DNA of 64,000 bases, from assembly GCF_019343195.1 (NCBI RefSeq), contig NZ_RPHB01000001.1, forward strand, positions 310,001 through 374,000. Direction: 5' to 3'. Positions 10,182-20,538 of the stretch are shown here, in pieces; the first letter of the stretch is position 1, and each line of letters begins with the position of its first letter. The translations under genes and the position numbers were made by a program. Under the pieces are notes generated by a model. That model was not told where the DNA came from, did not search any database, and was given only the letters and a program-made list of their open reading frames with translations. This DNA comes from Arthrospiribacter ruber (GTDB taxonomy: Bacteria > Bacteroidota > Bacteroidia > Cytophagales > Cyclobacteriaceae).

Positions 10182-10445
10182 GGGCGTGCTGAAAAACGCC
10201 AACTGAAGAATAAATGCTTTAAATTTTGATGAATACCCCGTTTGTCAGGTATTTTCTTTTTAAGCAGGTGCACGCTTATTCAATGTTATAGCTTGATTTC
10301 TGTGCTCCTTAATATTTTAAAAATCGAAATTTTAAGGCTAGCCTCAGGCATACCATCTTCTTCATTGGGCTCACTCGAAGTATAAGCATACATCTTCATT
10401 CGCCCGCTTAGAATCTGGCATACCTGAGACTTTTTCAGCAAGCCC
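10182..10445. mobile_element. 264-bp MITE-like element, copy 1
   Basis: A non-coding element with imperfect terminal inverted repeats (left GGGCGTGCTGAAAAA, right end reverse-complements to GGGCTTGCTGAAAAA). Outside the core it is about 95% identical to the copy at 34726-34989 (I count 10 differences in 204 bases). The 60-bp core 10356-10415 lies between arms CTCAGGCATACCA (10343-10355) and TGGCATACCTGAG (10416-10428). It is inverted relative to the other copy, with 59 of 60 bases matching after reverse-complementing. Flanks are TA on both sides but show no longer target duplication. The element directly follows the U-tract of the groEL terminator. It contains no transposase, so any movement would need help in trans. 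Confidence 0.8.
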
Positions 10446-10448
10446 TAA

Positions 10449-10477
10449 TAAAAAAGGGAAGCACAACCGTGCTTCCC
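10449..10477 (-). terminator. Rho-independent terminator of groES-groEL
   Basis: On the minus strand a perfect 9-bp stem (GGGAAGCAC at 10456-10464 pairing with GTGCTTCCC at 10469-10477) with a 4-base loop is followed by a run of T. It lies about 25 bases beyond the groEL stop. The T-run leads directly into the end of the mobile-element-like repeat at 10445. Confidence 0.9.
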
Positions 10478-10501
10478 TTTCTGTATGCTGAACGGATGGA
10501 A

Positions 10502-12148
<1,647 letters not shown>

Positions 12149-12171
12149 TTATTGAATGTTTGAATAGATGA

Positions 12172-12450
12172 TTAAAGGATTGCGAAAATGTCAGCCTCTC
12201 TCATGATGAGGTAGTCATGACCTTCTACAGAAAGCTCAGTACCGGCATACTTGCCGTAAAGAACCGTGTCACCTACTTTTACAGTCAATGGTTCATCTTT
12301 TTTGCCGTTGCCAACTGCTACCACGGTTCCTTTTTGTGGTTTTTCTTTGGCAGTGTCTGGAATGTAAAGACCAGAAGCGGTTTTCTCTTCAGCTGCAGCC
12401 GGTTCTACCAGAACCCTGTCTGCAAGAGGTTGGATGTTTACTTTTGACAT
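12172..12450 (-). CDS. groS: Co-chaperonin GroES (Hsp10)
   Basis: Heptameric lid of the GroEL chamber. The 92 residues contain the family landmarks: [10 protein letters not shown] at 8-17, the mobile-loop region [12 protein letters not shown] (21-32), GTVVAVGNG and the conserved C-terminal [19 protein letters not shown]. Length matches the usual 90-100. It is first in the groES-groEL operon. The 218 bases between it and the divergent gene at 12669 have no CIRCE inverted repeat. They hold five TGTCA/TGACA pentamers (separate entry), the best visible candidate for stress regulation. Confidence 0.97.
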   Translation of the reverse strand: MSKVNIQPLADRVLVEPAAAEEKTASGLYIPDTAKEKPQKGTVVAVGNGKKDEPLTVKVGDTVLYGKYAGTELSVEGHDYLIMREADIFAIL

Positions 12451-12536
12451 AATTATTAACTTTTAAAGGTTAGTTACAAAATCTTACAATGGCCTTTTAT
12501 CATTTCTTATGCCAAAGGCAGGAGAGGGGTACAAAC

Positions 12537-12656
12537 TGACATAAAGGCGCAATTTTTCGACGGGCAAATGTCATTTGGGATTTCGGCTGTGCCCCGAACC
12601 TGTCAAAATTTCAAGAACTATTTTTTCTTTTGTCAGTTTTTAGTAAATTTTTGACA
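12537..12656. promoter_or_regulatory. Cluster of TGTCA/TGACA motifs between groES and the gene at 12669
   Basis: Five pentamers occur in 120 bases: TGACA at 12537, TGTCA at 12569, 12601 and 12631, and TGACA at 12652. The last two extend to the inverted repeat TTTTGTCA (12628-12635) and TGACAAAA (12652-12659), separated by 16 bases and ending nine bases before the start codon at 12669. By chance fewer than one such pentamer would be expected in the 218-bp gap. The arrangement between a chaperonin operon and a divergent gene suggests operator sites, but no regulator is known from the window. Confidence 0.4.
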
Positions 12657-12668
12657 AAATGAGTACTT

Positions 12669-13376
12669 ATGAAAACACTGTCAGACAACTGGATCACTGA
12701 AGGATGGATTGATTTTGAATACAAAAAATACCTCCTTCTTGCTTACTTACAACATGTGGAATCACAGTTTCAGGAGGTCAAACTATATCCACCCCTTGCC
12801 GAACTTATCCGGCATTATTCCAAATTGAAAAATTTCTCAGAACACAAGGATCAGCTTAAGTCGTCTTTTCCAAAATTGCTTCAAGGCCCGGATTTGGATA
12901 AAATGAAGTTGAAATATAAGCCGCTTATCGTGGATGATGAACTGATGAATCAGCTGGAAGAAATTGTGCAGTATTCCATGCCTCAATTAAAAAAGGCCAT
13001 TGAGGAAGGGAAGGAAATTTATGAGTTTTTGGAAAAAGACATGTCCATAGAGCCGGTCGGGCTTTCACCACTTTACCAAAAAGAGGGATATGCTTTGTTG
13101 TCTTTTGAAAAATCAAATGACATCTATGTGTACCGTTACAAAGTCAACCTGTTTCAAAGCAGTGTAGATACTTTTAAAGGCATAATGATGCAGTTGGTGG
13201 ATAAGGTGAGGCGGAGTTTAACCCAGACCTTTGAGCAGATCAAGCTTGACCTGATCAAGTCCTATAAAGAGCTGCCGAATCCTGCCACTTACCGGATACA
13301 CAGTCTGCAGCAGATTCCGGTTCAAGAAAGCTTCCTTCCCATATCCAAGAGGTTGTTGTTAAAGGTGGTGGATTGA
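12669..13376 (+). CDS. Conserved hypothetical protein, cytoplasmic
   Basis: A 235-residue protein without signal peptide or membrane segment that I cannot assign. It is rich in Lys, Glu and Leu, with predicted helical stretches (for example residues 88-125 and 170-205). It opens with the aromatic segment DNWITEGWIDFEYKKYLLLAYLQ. No cysteine pairs, nucleotide-binding motif or catalytic motif are visible. It is divergent from groES, with a shared intergenic region containing the TGTCA repeats. The repeat mosaic begins directly after its stop. The divergent position may be conserved, which a synteny search could test. Confidence 0.75.
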   Translation: MKTLSDNWITEGWIDFEYKKYLLLAYLQHVESQFQEVKLYPPLAELIRHYSKLKNFSEHKDQLKSSFPKLLQGPDLDKMKLKYKPLIVDDELMNQLEEIVQYSMPQLKKAIEEGKEIYEFLEKDMSIEPVGLSPLYQKEGYALLSFEKSNDIYVYRYKVNLFQSSVDTFKGIMMQLVDKVRRSLTQTFEQIKLDLIKSYKELPNPATYRIHSLQQIPVQESFLPISKRLLLKVVD

Positions 13377-14790
13377 GTTTATTACAAAGATATAGTTGAA
13401 ATATGGTGGAAATACTGTAGAAATATTAAAGAAATAAGGTTGAAATATTGAGTGGATATTAAAGGATACTGGTGGATATTCGTGGATATTGCATTAGTCC
13501 ATCCCTTCTTTTTAAATCAAAGCTTTATATGTGTAGATTGGTAGATATACAGTTGAAATACAATAGAAATATGATAGAAATAAAGTTGAAACCGAAGCTT
13601 TAGCGGAGGTTCTGAGAGTTGGGCAAATTGGGATAGATGAAGGGATATAAATTGAAATTGGTGGAAATTTATGGATATTGAACGAATCCAACCCTTCTTT
13701 TCGAAGGATGCTTGATCTGCGGGAGGAAAGAGTTAATAGTGATCAGTGAATAGTGAGTAGAAGTTTAATCGTGTAATTGATTAACTGATGAGGAGAGGTT
13801 GTTAAGGGTAAAATGAAAAGGATGAAGGATGATGGAGGAAGGATGAGGCCTGTTAGTGGAGACACTAACAGGGGCCGGAGAGGAATTACGATTTACGATT
13901 CCCGTCCGACCGAGTCATCCGGGCGGAGTCGGGCAGAATATGGTGTGTTGGGCGGTTTTTGGGTATTAGACGTTTTTGAATATCGAATATCGAACACTGA
14001 ATATCGAATAATGAAGCAGGTCAGAATTATATGAAGGCATATTAAGCCTGAAAGGCTGTTCTGTGATAGCCCAGACTGGAGTTCACGGAAGTCTGGGATT
14101 TAAACGCAGACCCACCAACCGCTAGGCCTGAAGGGCCGATCTTTTTTAGGGCGGTCCTTCAGACCTTACGAAACCCAACACCGAACCCAAATCCTAGGGC
14201 TACACCCTAGGCTGGCACAGTCAGGCCCTACAGGCCTGGGGCTTGTGTTGCTTCTCTCCTTTTGTTGATTTGGATTGCAAATCCTGTTTATCTGGTTTCG
14301 AAATTGCAAATTCCGAAGAGCGGAGTAAGTTGAAGGCTTGGTGTCTAGGTTAAGTGATAGGGTATAATGATTATTGACGGGCAAGAGAGAAGAAGGCTTT
14401 GCCTTGTCATGTTGACGAAGTGAAACATCTGTTATCCTCCAAAAGCGAAGCTTTATCTGTGGGAGGAAAAAAGTGAGTAGTGGATAGTGAAGAGTGAAGT
14501 GATTAAGGGTTAAAGGTTAAGCATTAACCGACTTTTGGCGGGTAAGAGAGAGCTGTTAGTGAAGACACTAACAGGGGCCGGAGAGGAATTACGATTGACG
14601 ATTCCCGTCCGACCGAGTCATCCGGGCGGAGTCGGGCAGAATATGGTGTGTTGGGCGGTTTTTTGGTATTAGACGTTTTTGGATATCGAATATCGAACAC
14701 TGAATATCGAATAATGAAGTGAAAGGAAGGATGAAGGATGAAGGAGGAAGGAGGAAGGATGAAGGATGAAGGATGAGTGGGTGATAGTCG
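13377..14790. repeat. Second gene-free mosaic of dispersed repeats
   Basis: About 1.4 kb without a credible gene. Family B occurs twice (13879-14152 and 14574-14718). Both copies carry an extra 28-base GC-rich block (starting CCCGTCCGACCGAG) absent from the copy at 3357. The hairpin CTGTTAGTG-GAGA-CACTAACAG is at about 13849-13870, with a variant near 14550. Family D units (GGATACTGGTGGATATTCG) are near 13453. Family A (GAAGGCTTGG ... CCTTGTCATGTTGACGAAG) spans 14330-14465. Another block, ACCCTAGGCTGG/CCAGGCC-like, lies at 14190-14250. A degenerate GGATGAA/GGAGGAA tandem tract runs 14727-14776. Bases 14791-14890 hold nothing I can identify. Confidence 0.85.
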
Positions 14791-14890
14791 GTAGCCTCGG
14801 TTGGGGGCGCAATAAAGACTATCCTACCTGGTCGGCATGAAAGATGTCCGGACTTACGTCTAACAGATCTTCTAAATTTTCAGGCAAACA

Positions 14891-14920
14891 AAAAAGACCT
14901 GGCTTAGCCAGGTCTTTTTT
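14891..14920 (-). terminator. Rho-independent terminator after secG (bidirectional)
   Basis: A perfect 8-bp stem, GACCTGGC (14896-14903) with GCCAGGTC (14907-14914) and a 3-base loop, is flanked by A-run and T-run on the two sides, so it can work in both directions. It lies about 20 bases beyond the secG stop on the minus strand. No plus-strand gene reads into it. Confidence 0.9.
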
Positions 14921-14941
14921 GTTTAATACGATAAATGTGGA

Positions 14942-15328
14942 TTAATCTTCTGATCCGTCTTCTTCAGTGACATCAATTGGAGTTTCCACATTTTGTTGTT
15001 CTTCTGTGTTGGAAGGAAGTAGACCTTCGCCTTCACCAAATGAAGGAGATACTACCTGTCTTCTGGCATTTTCCACATTGGGAGATCTGAAATCATCTCC
15101 TGTGCTTGTGCTGTAGAAAGCAGCAGAGCTAAGGGAAAGGACCAAAATGGCAATGGATAAAACCCAAGTAGATTTTTCAAGGATATTTCCTGTTTTAGTG
15201 ACCCCCATTATTTGGGAAGCACTTCCGCCAAAAGCGGCACCTACACCACCTTTTGAATCCTGGGCAAGAATGACCAATACCAAAAGGACTGCTAGGATGA
15301 TTATTACGCTGATAAGTAAGGTAAACAT
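14942..15328 (-). CDS. secG: Preprotein translocase subunit SecG
   Basis: Small accessory subunit of the SecYEG channel in the inner membrane. The 128-residue protein has two hydrophobic helices (about 3-23 and 52-72) separated by the conserved glycine-rich loop LAQDSKGGVGAAFGGS. A hydrophilic acidic tail rich in Glu, Gln and Asp follows. The tail is longer than in E. coli SecG (110 residues), as is usual in Bacteroidota. It is the last gene of the block miaB - sigma54 activator - lptE - TPR protein - secG, one base after the TPR gene, and is followed by a strong terminator. Confidence 0.93.
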   Translation of the reverse strand: MFTLLISVIIILAVLLVLVILAQDSKGGVGAAFGGSASQIMGVTKTGNILEKSTWVLSIAILVLSLSSAAFYSTSTGDDFRSPNVENARRQVVSPSFGEGEGLLPSNTEEQQNVETPIDVTEEDGSED

Positions 15329-15329
15329 A

Positions 15330-16268
15330 TTATGATTTATTTTCTTCTAATTCTTTGATAAGGTCTGCAAAATAAGTGCTTTTATCTGGAAACTTCACCA
15401 TCAATTTCTTATAAATTTCCTTGGCTTTTTGTTTTTTGCCCTGCTTTACCAGTAAGTTGGCGTAGGATTCTGTGATAAGGGCCGGATTGAGTTTGGTGCT
15501 TTTTTCACTCAGGTCATCCTGTTTGGATTGGCTTTCCATTTCCTTAAGGGTGGCGAGTTTGATTTCTCTTTTGCTGAAAGCTTTGATGATATCAATCTGC
15601 TCTTTCTTTTTCTCATCCTGAATTTCTACTTTATCCCTTCTTTTGATGGATTCGATGAGCTCATCTCCTTTGCCTTTTCTTTTCTTTTTTACAAGGGGCT
15701 TTTTGACTTCAGAGGCCTCAGCAGACAGAGGCTCTTCTTTTTTGTCTACTGTGACAAGAGAGTCCTTTTCTATTTCAGTTTTCGGTTCTGCCGGTTCCTG
15801 ACCAGGTTTTTCCTTTTTATCACTGATGCTTGTGTTTTCAATGCTTTTGGCCTGCCCAAGGTCCTCTCCCAGCTTTTTGAGGAGCAGGGTTCGTTCCCCG
15901 GGTTTGGTTTTTTTGCTTGGACTTGGGATAAGGTTTTCATCCAGATCGTCTATCAGATTGTCAGGGTTCTGAGGACCTTTTTCCTCTATTGCTTTTTGTA
16001 GGCCCGGGTTGAACTGGCGTATGATTTCATTTATGGATTCTTTGTTTTCAACAAGGTTTTTCAACCAAATCCTGTCAGGACTCACTATGGCGGCATGATG
16101 GAGCATGTCGGAGTCACCGGAGGATTTTTCATGTTCATATCTGGCAAGCAATACTTTTGGGATCTGAAAGTAAGGGAAAGCCTTATGAAGCTTAATGATT
16201 TTGACCAGGTCTTCCTTAGAAGGCTGTTCAATTCTCTGTATGGACTCTAAGAGCTGCAGTGGATTCAC
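15330..16268 (-). CDS. TPR-containing hypothetical protein of the secG block
   Basis: A 312-residue protein in three parts. There is an N-terminal helical region (1-110), a central highly charged Lys/Glu/Pro linker (about 110-240) likely to be disordered, and a C-terminal TPR-like unit (about 264-297, SYANLLVKQGKKQKAKEIYK). It has no signal peptide. The start is GTG at 16268. It lies between lptE and secG, one base before secG, so co-transcription is likely. A role next to the Sec or LPS-transport machinery is suggested only by location. The function is unknown. Confidence 0.8.
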   Translation of the reverse strand: MNPLQLLESIQRIEQPSKEDLVKIIKLHKAFPYFQIPKVLLARYEHEKSSGDSDMLHHAAIVSPDRIWLKNLVENKESINEIIRQFNPGLQKAIEEKGPQNPDNLIDDLDENLIPSPSKKTKPGERTLLLKKLGEDLGQAKSIENTSISDKKEKPGQEPAEPKTEIEKDSLVTVDKKEEPLSAEASEVKKPLVKKKRKGKGDELIESIKRRDKVEIQDEKKKEQIDIIKAFSKREIKLATLKEMESQSKQDDLSEKSTKLNPALITESYANLLVKQGKKQKAKEIYKKLMVKFPDKSTYFADLIKELEENKS

Positions 16269-16304
16269 TTTCGAAAGGTTAATGGGGCTTCAATTTACAA
16301 AATT

Positions 16305-16847
16305 TTACCAGTTGGCCACAGTAGCGGTAAAGATATCCTGAATGATACTCTCAAATATTTCTTCAATCAGCTGACCTTCCACCTGAAGAATGGAAGTAGT
16401 TCTGGGGTCATAATCCTGGAAGAAGGAAAATGTTCTTTTGAGACTGTATTCCTCTTCCACCGTATTCACATACTCGACTTCCACACCAATAGTCAACCTC
16501 ATCTGACCTGCTCTGTCGGGTAGGTTGGGATCCTGAGTGGAGACAGTTGCCTGGGGCGCTATGGTGTACCTGTTGATTGCCCCGGAGAACTGAAGGTCAC
16601 CGTTGGACCGTACCAGTTCGAGCTGGGTGTTTCTTTGGTAAAAATCTTTGAGGGATTCTGTAAAAAGCTGCTCCATGTTGGCCGGACCTCCACCCGAATC
16701 ATTGAAGAAGTTTTCTACAGAAAATGTTTTGATAATATCATAGTTGATATTGGTTCCTGTGAAGCTGTAGCTGACTGAACAGGCATATAGACTCAGGCCT
16801 GCCAAAAGGCAGAAGCAGGTCCTCAGGATTTGTTTAATCAATGTCAT
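16305..16847 (-). CDS. lptE: LptE-like LPS-assembly lipoprotein
   Basis: Outer-membrane lipoprotein that plugs the LptD barrel and helps insert lipopolysaccharide. From the ATG at 16847 the protein is 180 residues, with a signal peptide and the lipobox LYAC (Cys23) followed by SVSYSFTGTNI, typical of Bacteroidota LptE. Strand-rich segments such as GDLQFSGAINRY fit the LptE fold. An open frame continues upstream to 16904, but that would put 19 residues before the signal peptide. The chosen ATG overlaps the last 14 bases of the sigma54-activator gene, pointing to translational coupling. No LptD is in the window. Confidence 0.85.
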   Translation of the reverse strand: MTLIKQILRTCFCLLAGLSLYACSVSYSFTGTNINYDIIKTFSVENFFNDSGGGPANMEQLFTESLKDFYQRNTQLELVRSNGDLQFSGAINRYTIAPQATVSTQDPNLPDRAGQMRLTIGVEVEYVNTVEEEYSLKRTFSFFQDYDPRTTSILQVEGQLIEEIFESIIQDIFTATVANW

Positions 16848-18129
16848 ACTGTTTGATTTTTCTATATAACGTCCTTTCAGAGATTCCGAGATCACTGGCA
16901 GCATATTTTCTTTTGTTGTTATGCTTGCGAAGTGCTCTGATGATCATTTCTTTTTCTTTTTTTTCCAAGGAAAGAGAATTGTCATCTTCTTCGTGAATGA
17001 TGTCTTCGATATTATCGTCATCATAGTCTTCTGATGTCTCACTGTTGCCTTTAGAATCCAAAACCAAGGGTAAGTTGGAGGAATGCGTTTCCTGATGATT
17101 TTTATCTTCAAAGGAAACCGGGCTTTCTATGTCCTCAAATAGATCCTGATGCTTGTTGATGATAGTGGAGTTAAGACCACCGGATTGGTAGGACTCCAAA
17201 ACCAGTTTTTTGAGTTCGTTCATATCCTTTTTCATATCAAAAAGGACTTTGTACAGGATTTCTCTTTCAGAAAAATCTGCCTGATCAGCTGTATTTCCAC
17301 TTCCCGCAGAAATAGCCGGAAGCCTGTTTTGGTCTGTAGGAAGATAGCGGGTAAGGGTAGCGGCATCGATGTCCCGCTCTTGTTCCAGAAGGGAGATCTG
17401 CTCTGCTATGTTTTTCAGTTGACGGATATTTCCGGGGAAAGGAAAACGCATCAGCAGTTTTCTGGCGTCTTCGTCCAATGAGATAGGTTTTACCCCATAT
17501 TTTTCAGAAAAATCCGAGGTGAATTTCCTGAAAAGTAAGACCATATCTTCTCCTCTTTCACGTAGTGGAGGAACAAAAATCGGCACTGTGTTTAACCTGT
17601 AATATAGATCTTCCCTAAATTTGCCTTTTTCTACGGCACGGATCAGGTTCACATTGGTGGCGGCGATAACCCTTACATTGGTCTTTTGGACTTTGGATGA
17701 ACCGACTTTTATGAATTCTCCGTTTTCCAATACCCGCAACAGCCTGGCTTGGGTACCTAGGGGCATTTCCCCGATTTCATCCAGGAATATAGATCCTCCA
17801 TCAGTAACCTCAAAGTATCCTTTTCTCGCTTCGTGTGCACCTGTGAAGGATCCTTTTTCGTGCCCAAACAATTCCGAATCTATTGTCCCTTCCGGAATTG
17901 CTCCGCAGTTGATCGCTATAAACTTACCGTGCTTTCTGGTACTTAGGGAATGGATGATCTTGGAAAATGATTCTTTTCCACTTCCGCTTTCACCGGTAAT
18001 CAGCACGGTCATTTCTGTAGGTGCGGCCTGCATGGCCACAGAAATGGCATGGTTGAGCAAAGGGCTGTTTCCGATGATGCCAAACCTTTGCTTGATGCTT
18101 TGTATTTCGGATGCAGAAAACATGTTCAT
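16834..18129 (-). CDS. Sigma54-dependent transcriptional activator without a receiver domain
   Basis: AAA+ enhancer-binding protein that remodels sigma54-RNA polymerase. Of 431 residues, the AAA+ domain begins almost at the N-terminus. Walker A is GESGSGKE (46-53), the sigma54-contacting loop is GSFTGA (93-98, the GAFTGA variant) and Walker B is IFLDEIGE (114-121). An acidic Asp/Glu-rich linker follows (about 340-385), then a Fis-type helix-turn-helix (about 395-427, ASDLGISERTLYRKI). There is no receiver, GAF or PAS sensor, so activity may be set by expression level or a partner protein. It lies between miaB and lptE in one transcription direction. Targets are unknown. Confidence 0.93.
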   Translation of the reverse strand: MNMFSASEIQSIKQRFGIIGNSPLLNHAISVAMQAAPTEMTVLITGESGSGKESFSKIIHSLSTRKHGKFIAINCGAIPEGTIDSELFGHEKGSFTGAHEARKGYFEVTDGGSIFLDEIGEMPLGTQARLLRVLENGEFIKVGSSKVQKTNVRVIAATNVNLIRAVEKGKFREDLYYRLNTVPIFVPPLRERGEDMVLLFRKFTSDFSEKYGVKPISLDEDARKLLMRFPFPGNIRQLKNIAEQISLLEQERDIDAATLTRYLPTDQNRLPAISAGSGNTADQADFSEREILYKVLFDMKKDMNELKKLVLESYQSGGLNSTIINKHQDLFEDIESPVSFEDKNHQETHSSNLPLVLDSKGNSETSEDYDDDNIEDIIHEEDDNSLSLEKKEKEMIIRALRKHNNKRKYAASDLGISERTLYRKIKQYDID

Positions 18130-18134
18130 GTAGT

Positions 18135-19595
18135 TTAGGATACTATTTCACCAAAAAGTGTGGCTGGAGAGCAGTCAGTAATTCTTACCATGGCATAATC
18201 CCCGGCTTTTAAGCCATTATTGGGGATGATAACCACTTTGTTGGCGGAATTTCTTCCTTTAAGCTGTTCCTCTGAGCGCTTGGAAGTGCCTTCGATAAGG
18301 ATTTCCTGAATTTTGCCCACATCCAATTTATTTCTTTCCAAAGAAAGGGCTGATTGTTTTTCTATGATTTCGGCCAGTCTTCTTTTTTTAACCTCAAGAG
18401 GAATGTCGTCTGCATATTTTTTGGCAGCCAAAGTACCGGGTCTTTCAGAATAAAAGAACATATAGGAGAAGTCATATTTGACGATGTCCATGATAGACAA
18501 GGTGTCCTGATGCTCTTCTTCTGTTTCGGTGCAGAATCCTGCGATCATGTCCGAGGAAATTCCGCATTCATCGCCCAGTATTTCCCTGATTGCCCTGACC
18601 CGATCTAAGTACCAATCTCTGTCGTAGGTACGGTTCATCATTTCCAGTACCCTTGAGTTGCCACTTTGCACAGGGAGGTGGATATACTTGCAGATGTTAT
18701 CGTACTTTTTCATGGTATAAAGGACCTCATCAGTGATGTCCTTGGGGTGTGAAGTGGAAAACCTTATCCTAAGCTGCGGCGAAACTTTGGCGACCATTTC
18801 CAAAAGGTTGGCAAAATTTACCACTGCGGATACTTCCTCTTCTTTTTTATTGAGTCGGGCTTTGTTGTTTTCTTCTGGTGACCATTTGTAGGAGTCTACA
18901 TTTTGTCCCAAGAGCGTGACTTCTTTGTATCCTTTTTGGAATAGTTCTTTGGCCTCATTTACTATAGAATGAGGATCTCTGCTTCTTTCTCTACCTCTGG
19001 TAAAAGGTACCACGCAAAAAGAGCACATGTTATCACAGCCTCTCATGATAGAAATAAATGCACTTACTCCATTGGAATTGAGTCTGACAGGCGAGATGTC
19101 TGCATAGGTTTCTTCACGGGAAAGAAATGTGTTGACTCCTTTGCTACCATCTTCGGCGGCAGCGACAAGGTTGGGAAGGTCCCTGTAGGCATCAGGACCG
19201 ACCACCACGTCTACTATTTTTTCCTCTTCCAGTAATTTGTCCTTTAGCCTTTCAGCCATGCATCCCAGGACACCAATGGTCATCTCGGGTTTGTTCTTTT
19301 TTATGGTATTGAACTGCGAAAGTCTTTTTCTGACTGTCTGTTCTGCTTTTTCTCTGATCGAGCAAGTATTGAGAAAGATTACATCTGCCTGCTCGAAGTC
19401 CGAAGTGGTGTCAAAGCCATTTTCCTTCATGATGGAAGCCACAATCTCCGAGTCGGAGAAGTTCATCTGGCATCCATAAGATTCTATGTAAAGCTTTTTG
19501 GATTTCCCCGTGTTCTCTTCCTGGGTAGTTTTAAAATCACAGGCCTGCGCCTCTTCGGGGGCAATAATATCTATGTCTTTGATGATGTTTTCCAT
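18135..19595 (-). CDS. miaB: tRNA-2-methylthio-N6-dimethylallyladenosine synthase
   Basis: Radical-SAM methylthiotransferase that adds the 2-methylthio group to i6A37 of tRNAs reading U-starting codons. The 486-residue protein has the N-terminal UPF0004 domain with cluster cysteines Cys42 (ESYGCQMN), Cys78 (NTCSIRE) and Cys112 (GCMAERL). The radical-SAM motif CxxxCxxC follows at Cys187/191/194, and a C-terminal TRAM domain begins around 405. About 30 extra residues precede the usual N-terminus. The downstream sigma54-activator gene starts five bases after its stop. It is the first gene of the block ending at secG. Confidence 0.96.
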   Translation of the reverse strand: MENIIKDIDIIAPEEAQACDFKTTQEENTGKSKKLYIESYGCQMNFSDSEIVASIMKENGFDTTSDFEQADVIFLNTCSIREKAEQTVRKRLSQFNTIKKNKPEMTIGVLGCMAERLKDKLLEEEKIVDVVVGPDAYRDLPNLVAAAEDGSKGVNTFLSREETYADISPVRLNSNGVSAFISIMRGCDNMCSFCVVPFTRGRERSRDPHSIVNEAKELFQKGYKEVTLLGQNVDSYKWSPEENNKARLNKKEEEVSAVVNFANLLEMVAKVSPQLRIRFSTSHPKDITDEVLYTMKKYDNICKYIHLPVQSGNSRVLEMMNRTYDRDWYLDRVRAIREILGDECGISSDMIAGFCTETEEEHQDTLSIMDIVKYDFSYMFFYSERPGTLAAKKYADDIPLEVKKRRLAEIIEKQSALSLERNKLDVGKIQEILIEGTSKRSEEQLKGRNSANKVVIIPNNGLKAGDYAMVRITDCSPATLFGEIVS

Positions 19596-19761
19596 TGACT
19601 ATTGAATTCGAGATGCGAAATTAAGAAAATACAGACAAAATGACAGTGTTTGCCATGCTAAAGTTCCTTAAAGTGGAAGTGTATATCAAAGACGGATGAG
19701 TTTTGACTTAAAGTTGAAAATCTTTTGGGATTTTTGACCATATTGAGCAAAAAGATAAAAG

Positions 19762-20319
19762 ATGAAAACAGAGAAGGAAAAAATGCTTTCAGGGGAGTTG
19801 TACATGGCTTCTGATGAGCAATTGGCCAGTGAAAGGTTGCAGGCCAGAATAATTCTAAAGGCCTTTAATGAAAGCCAACCTGTAGAAGGAGAGAAGAGAA
19901 AGGAGTTGCTCCATGATCTGATGGGCAAGGTTGGAAAGAATTTTTATATAGAGCCGCCATTTTATTGTGATTACGGATATAATATTGAAGCCGGGGATGA
20001 TGTTTTTTTCAATTTTAATTGCGTAGTGTTGGATGTCATGCCTGTAAAATTGGGGGACAGGGTTTTATGTGGTCCAAATGTACAGATTTATACTGCTACA
20101 CATCCAATGGATGCCGGAACAAGGGGTAGCTTGCTGGAATCTGCCAAGGCCATTACCATAGGAGATGATGTTTGGATAGGCGGAGGGGCGATTATCTGCC
20201 CTGGAGTGAGTATTGGATCAAGGTCAGTGATCGGTGCCGGGGCAGTGGTGACAAAGGATATCCCTGAAGATGTATTTGCAGCTGGTAATCCTTGTAAAGT
20301 AATAAGGAGCTTAATATAA
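19762..20319 (+). CDS. Maltose/galactoside O-acetyltransferase-type sugar acetyltransferase
   Basis: Trimeric left-handed beta-helix acetyltransferase that moves acetyl from acetyl-CoA to a sugar hydroxyl. The 185 residues show the Mac N-terminal segment (EKMLSGELYMASDEQL), hexapeptide repeats (ITIGDDVWIGGGAIICPGV and SIGSRSVIGAGAVV) and the catalytic His114 in the TATHPMD motif. The C-terminal GNPCKVIR closes the domain as in Maa/LacA. Length matches the family. The physiological sugar cannot be told. It is divergent from miaB and alone. Bases 20320-20538 after it hold only a short family-D repeat (GATACTAATAGATATTGGAT near 20381) and no gene. Confidence 0.9.
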   Translation: MKTEKEKMLSGELYMASDEQLASERLQARIILKAFNESQPVEGEKRKELLHDLMGKVGKNFYIEPPFYCDYGYNIEAGDDVFFNFNCVVLDVMPVKLGDRVLCGPNVQIYTATHPMDAGTRGSLLESAKAITIGDDVWIGGGAIICPGVSIGSRSVIGAGAVVTKDIPEDVFAAGNPCKVIRSLI

Positions 20320-20538
20320 TATTACATGTATATCCGCAATTATACAACTAACCAATTTAAATAAGGGCCTATTTAAATCCGATACTAATAGATATTGGAT
20401 ATTCATTGATATTGGCTATAAATCACAGGTTTGTTCCACTATTTAGGTTCTACTTGTAAGTAAGCGGATAATCATGTAATTTTAACAGAGTAGGAGAAAT
20501 GTCTGTGAATTGAACTGGAGTCAAGCGTGTTTTTATTT

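Noticed and set aside
12451-12668. CIRCE/HrcA site for groESL
   Set aside because: No TTAGCACTC-N9-GAGTGCTAA-like inverted repeat is present.
14790-14940. In-frame extension of secG past its stop, giving a protein-like tail ending near 14819
   Set aside because: It would require stop-codon read-through across a perfect terminator. The protein-like look of a stretch this short can arise by chance.
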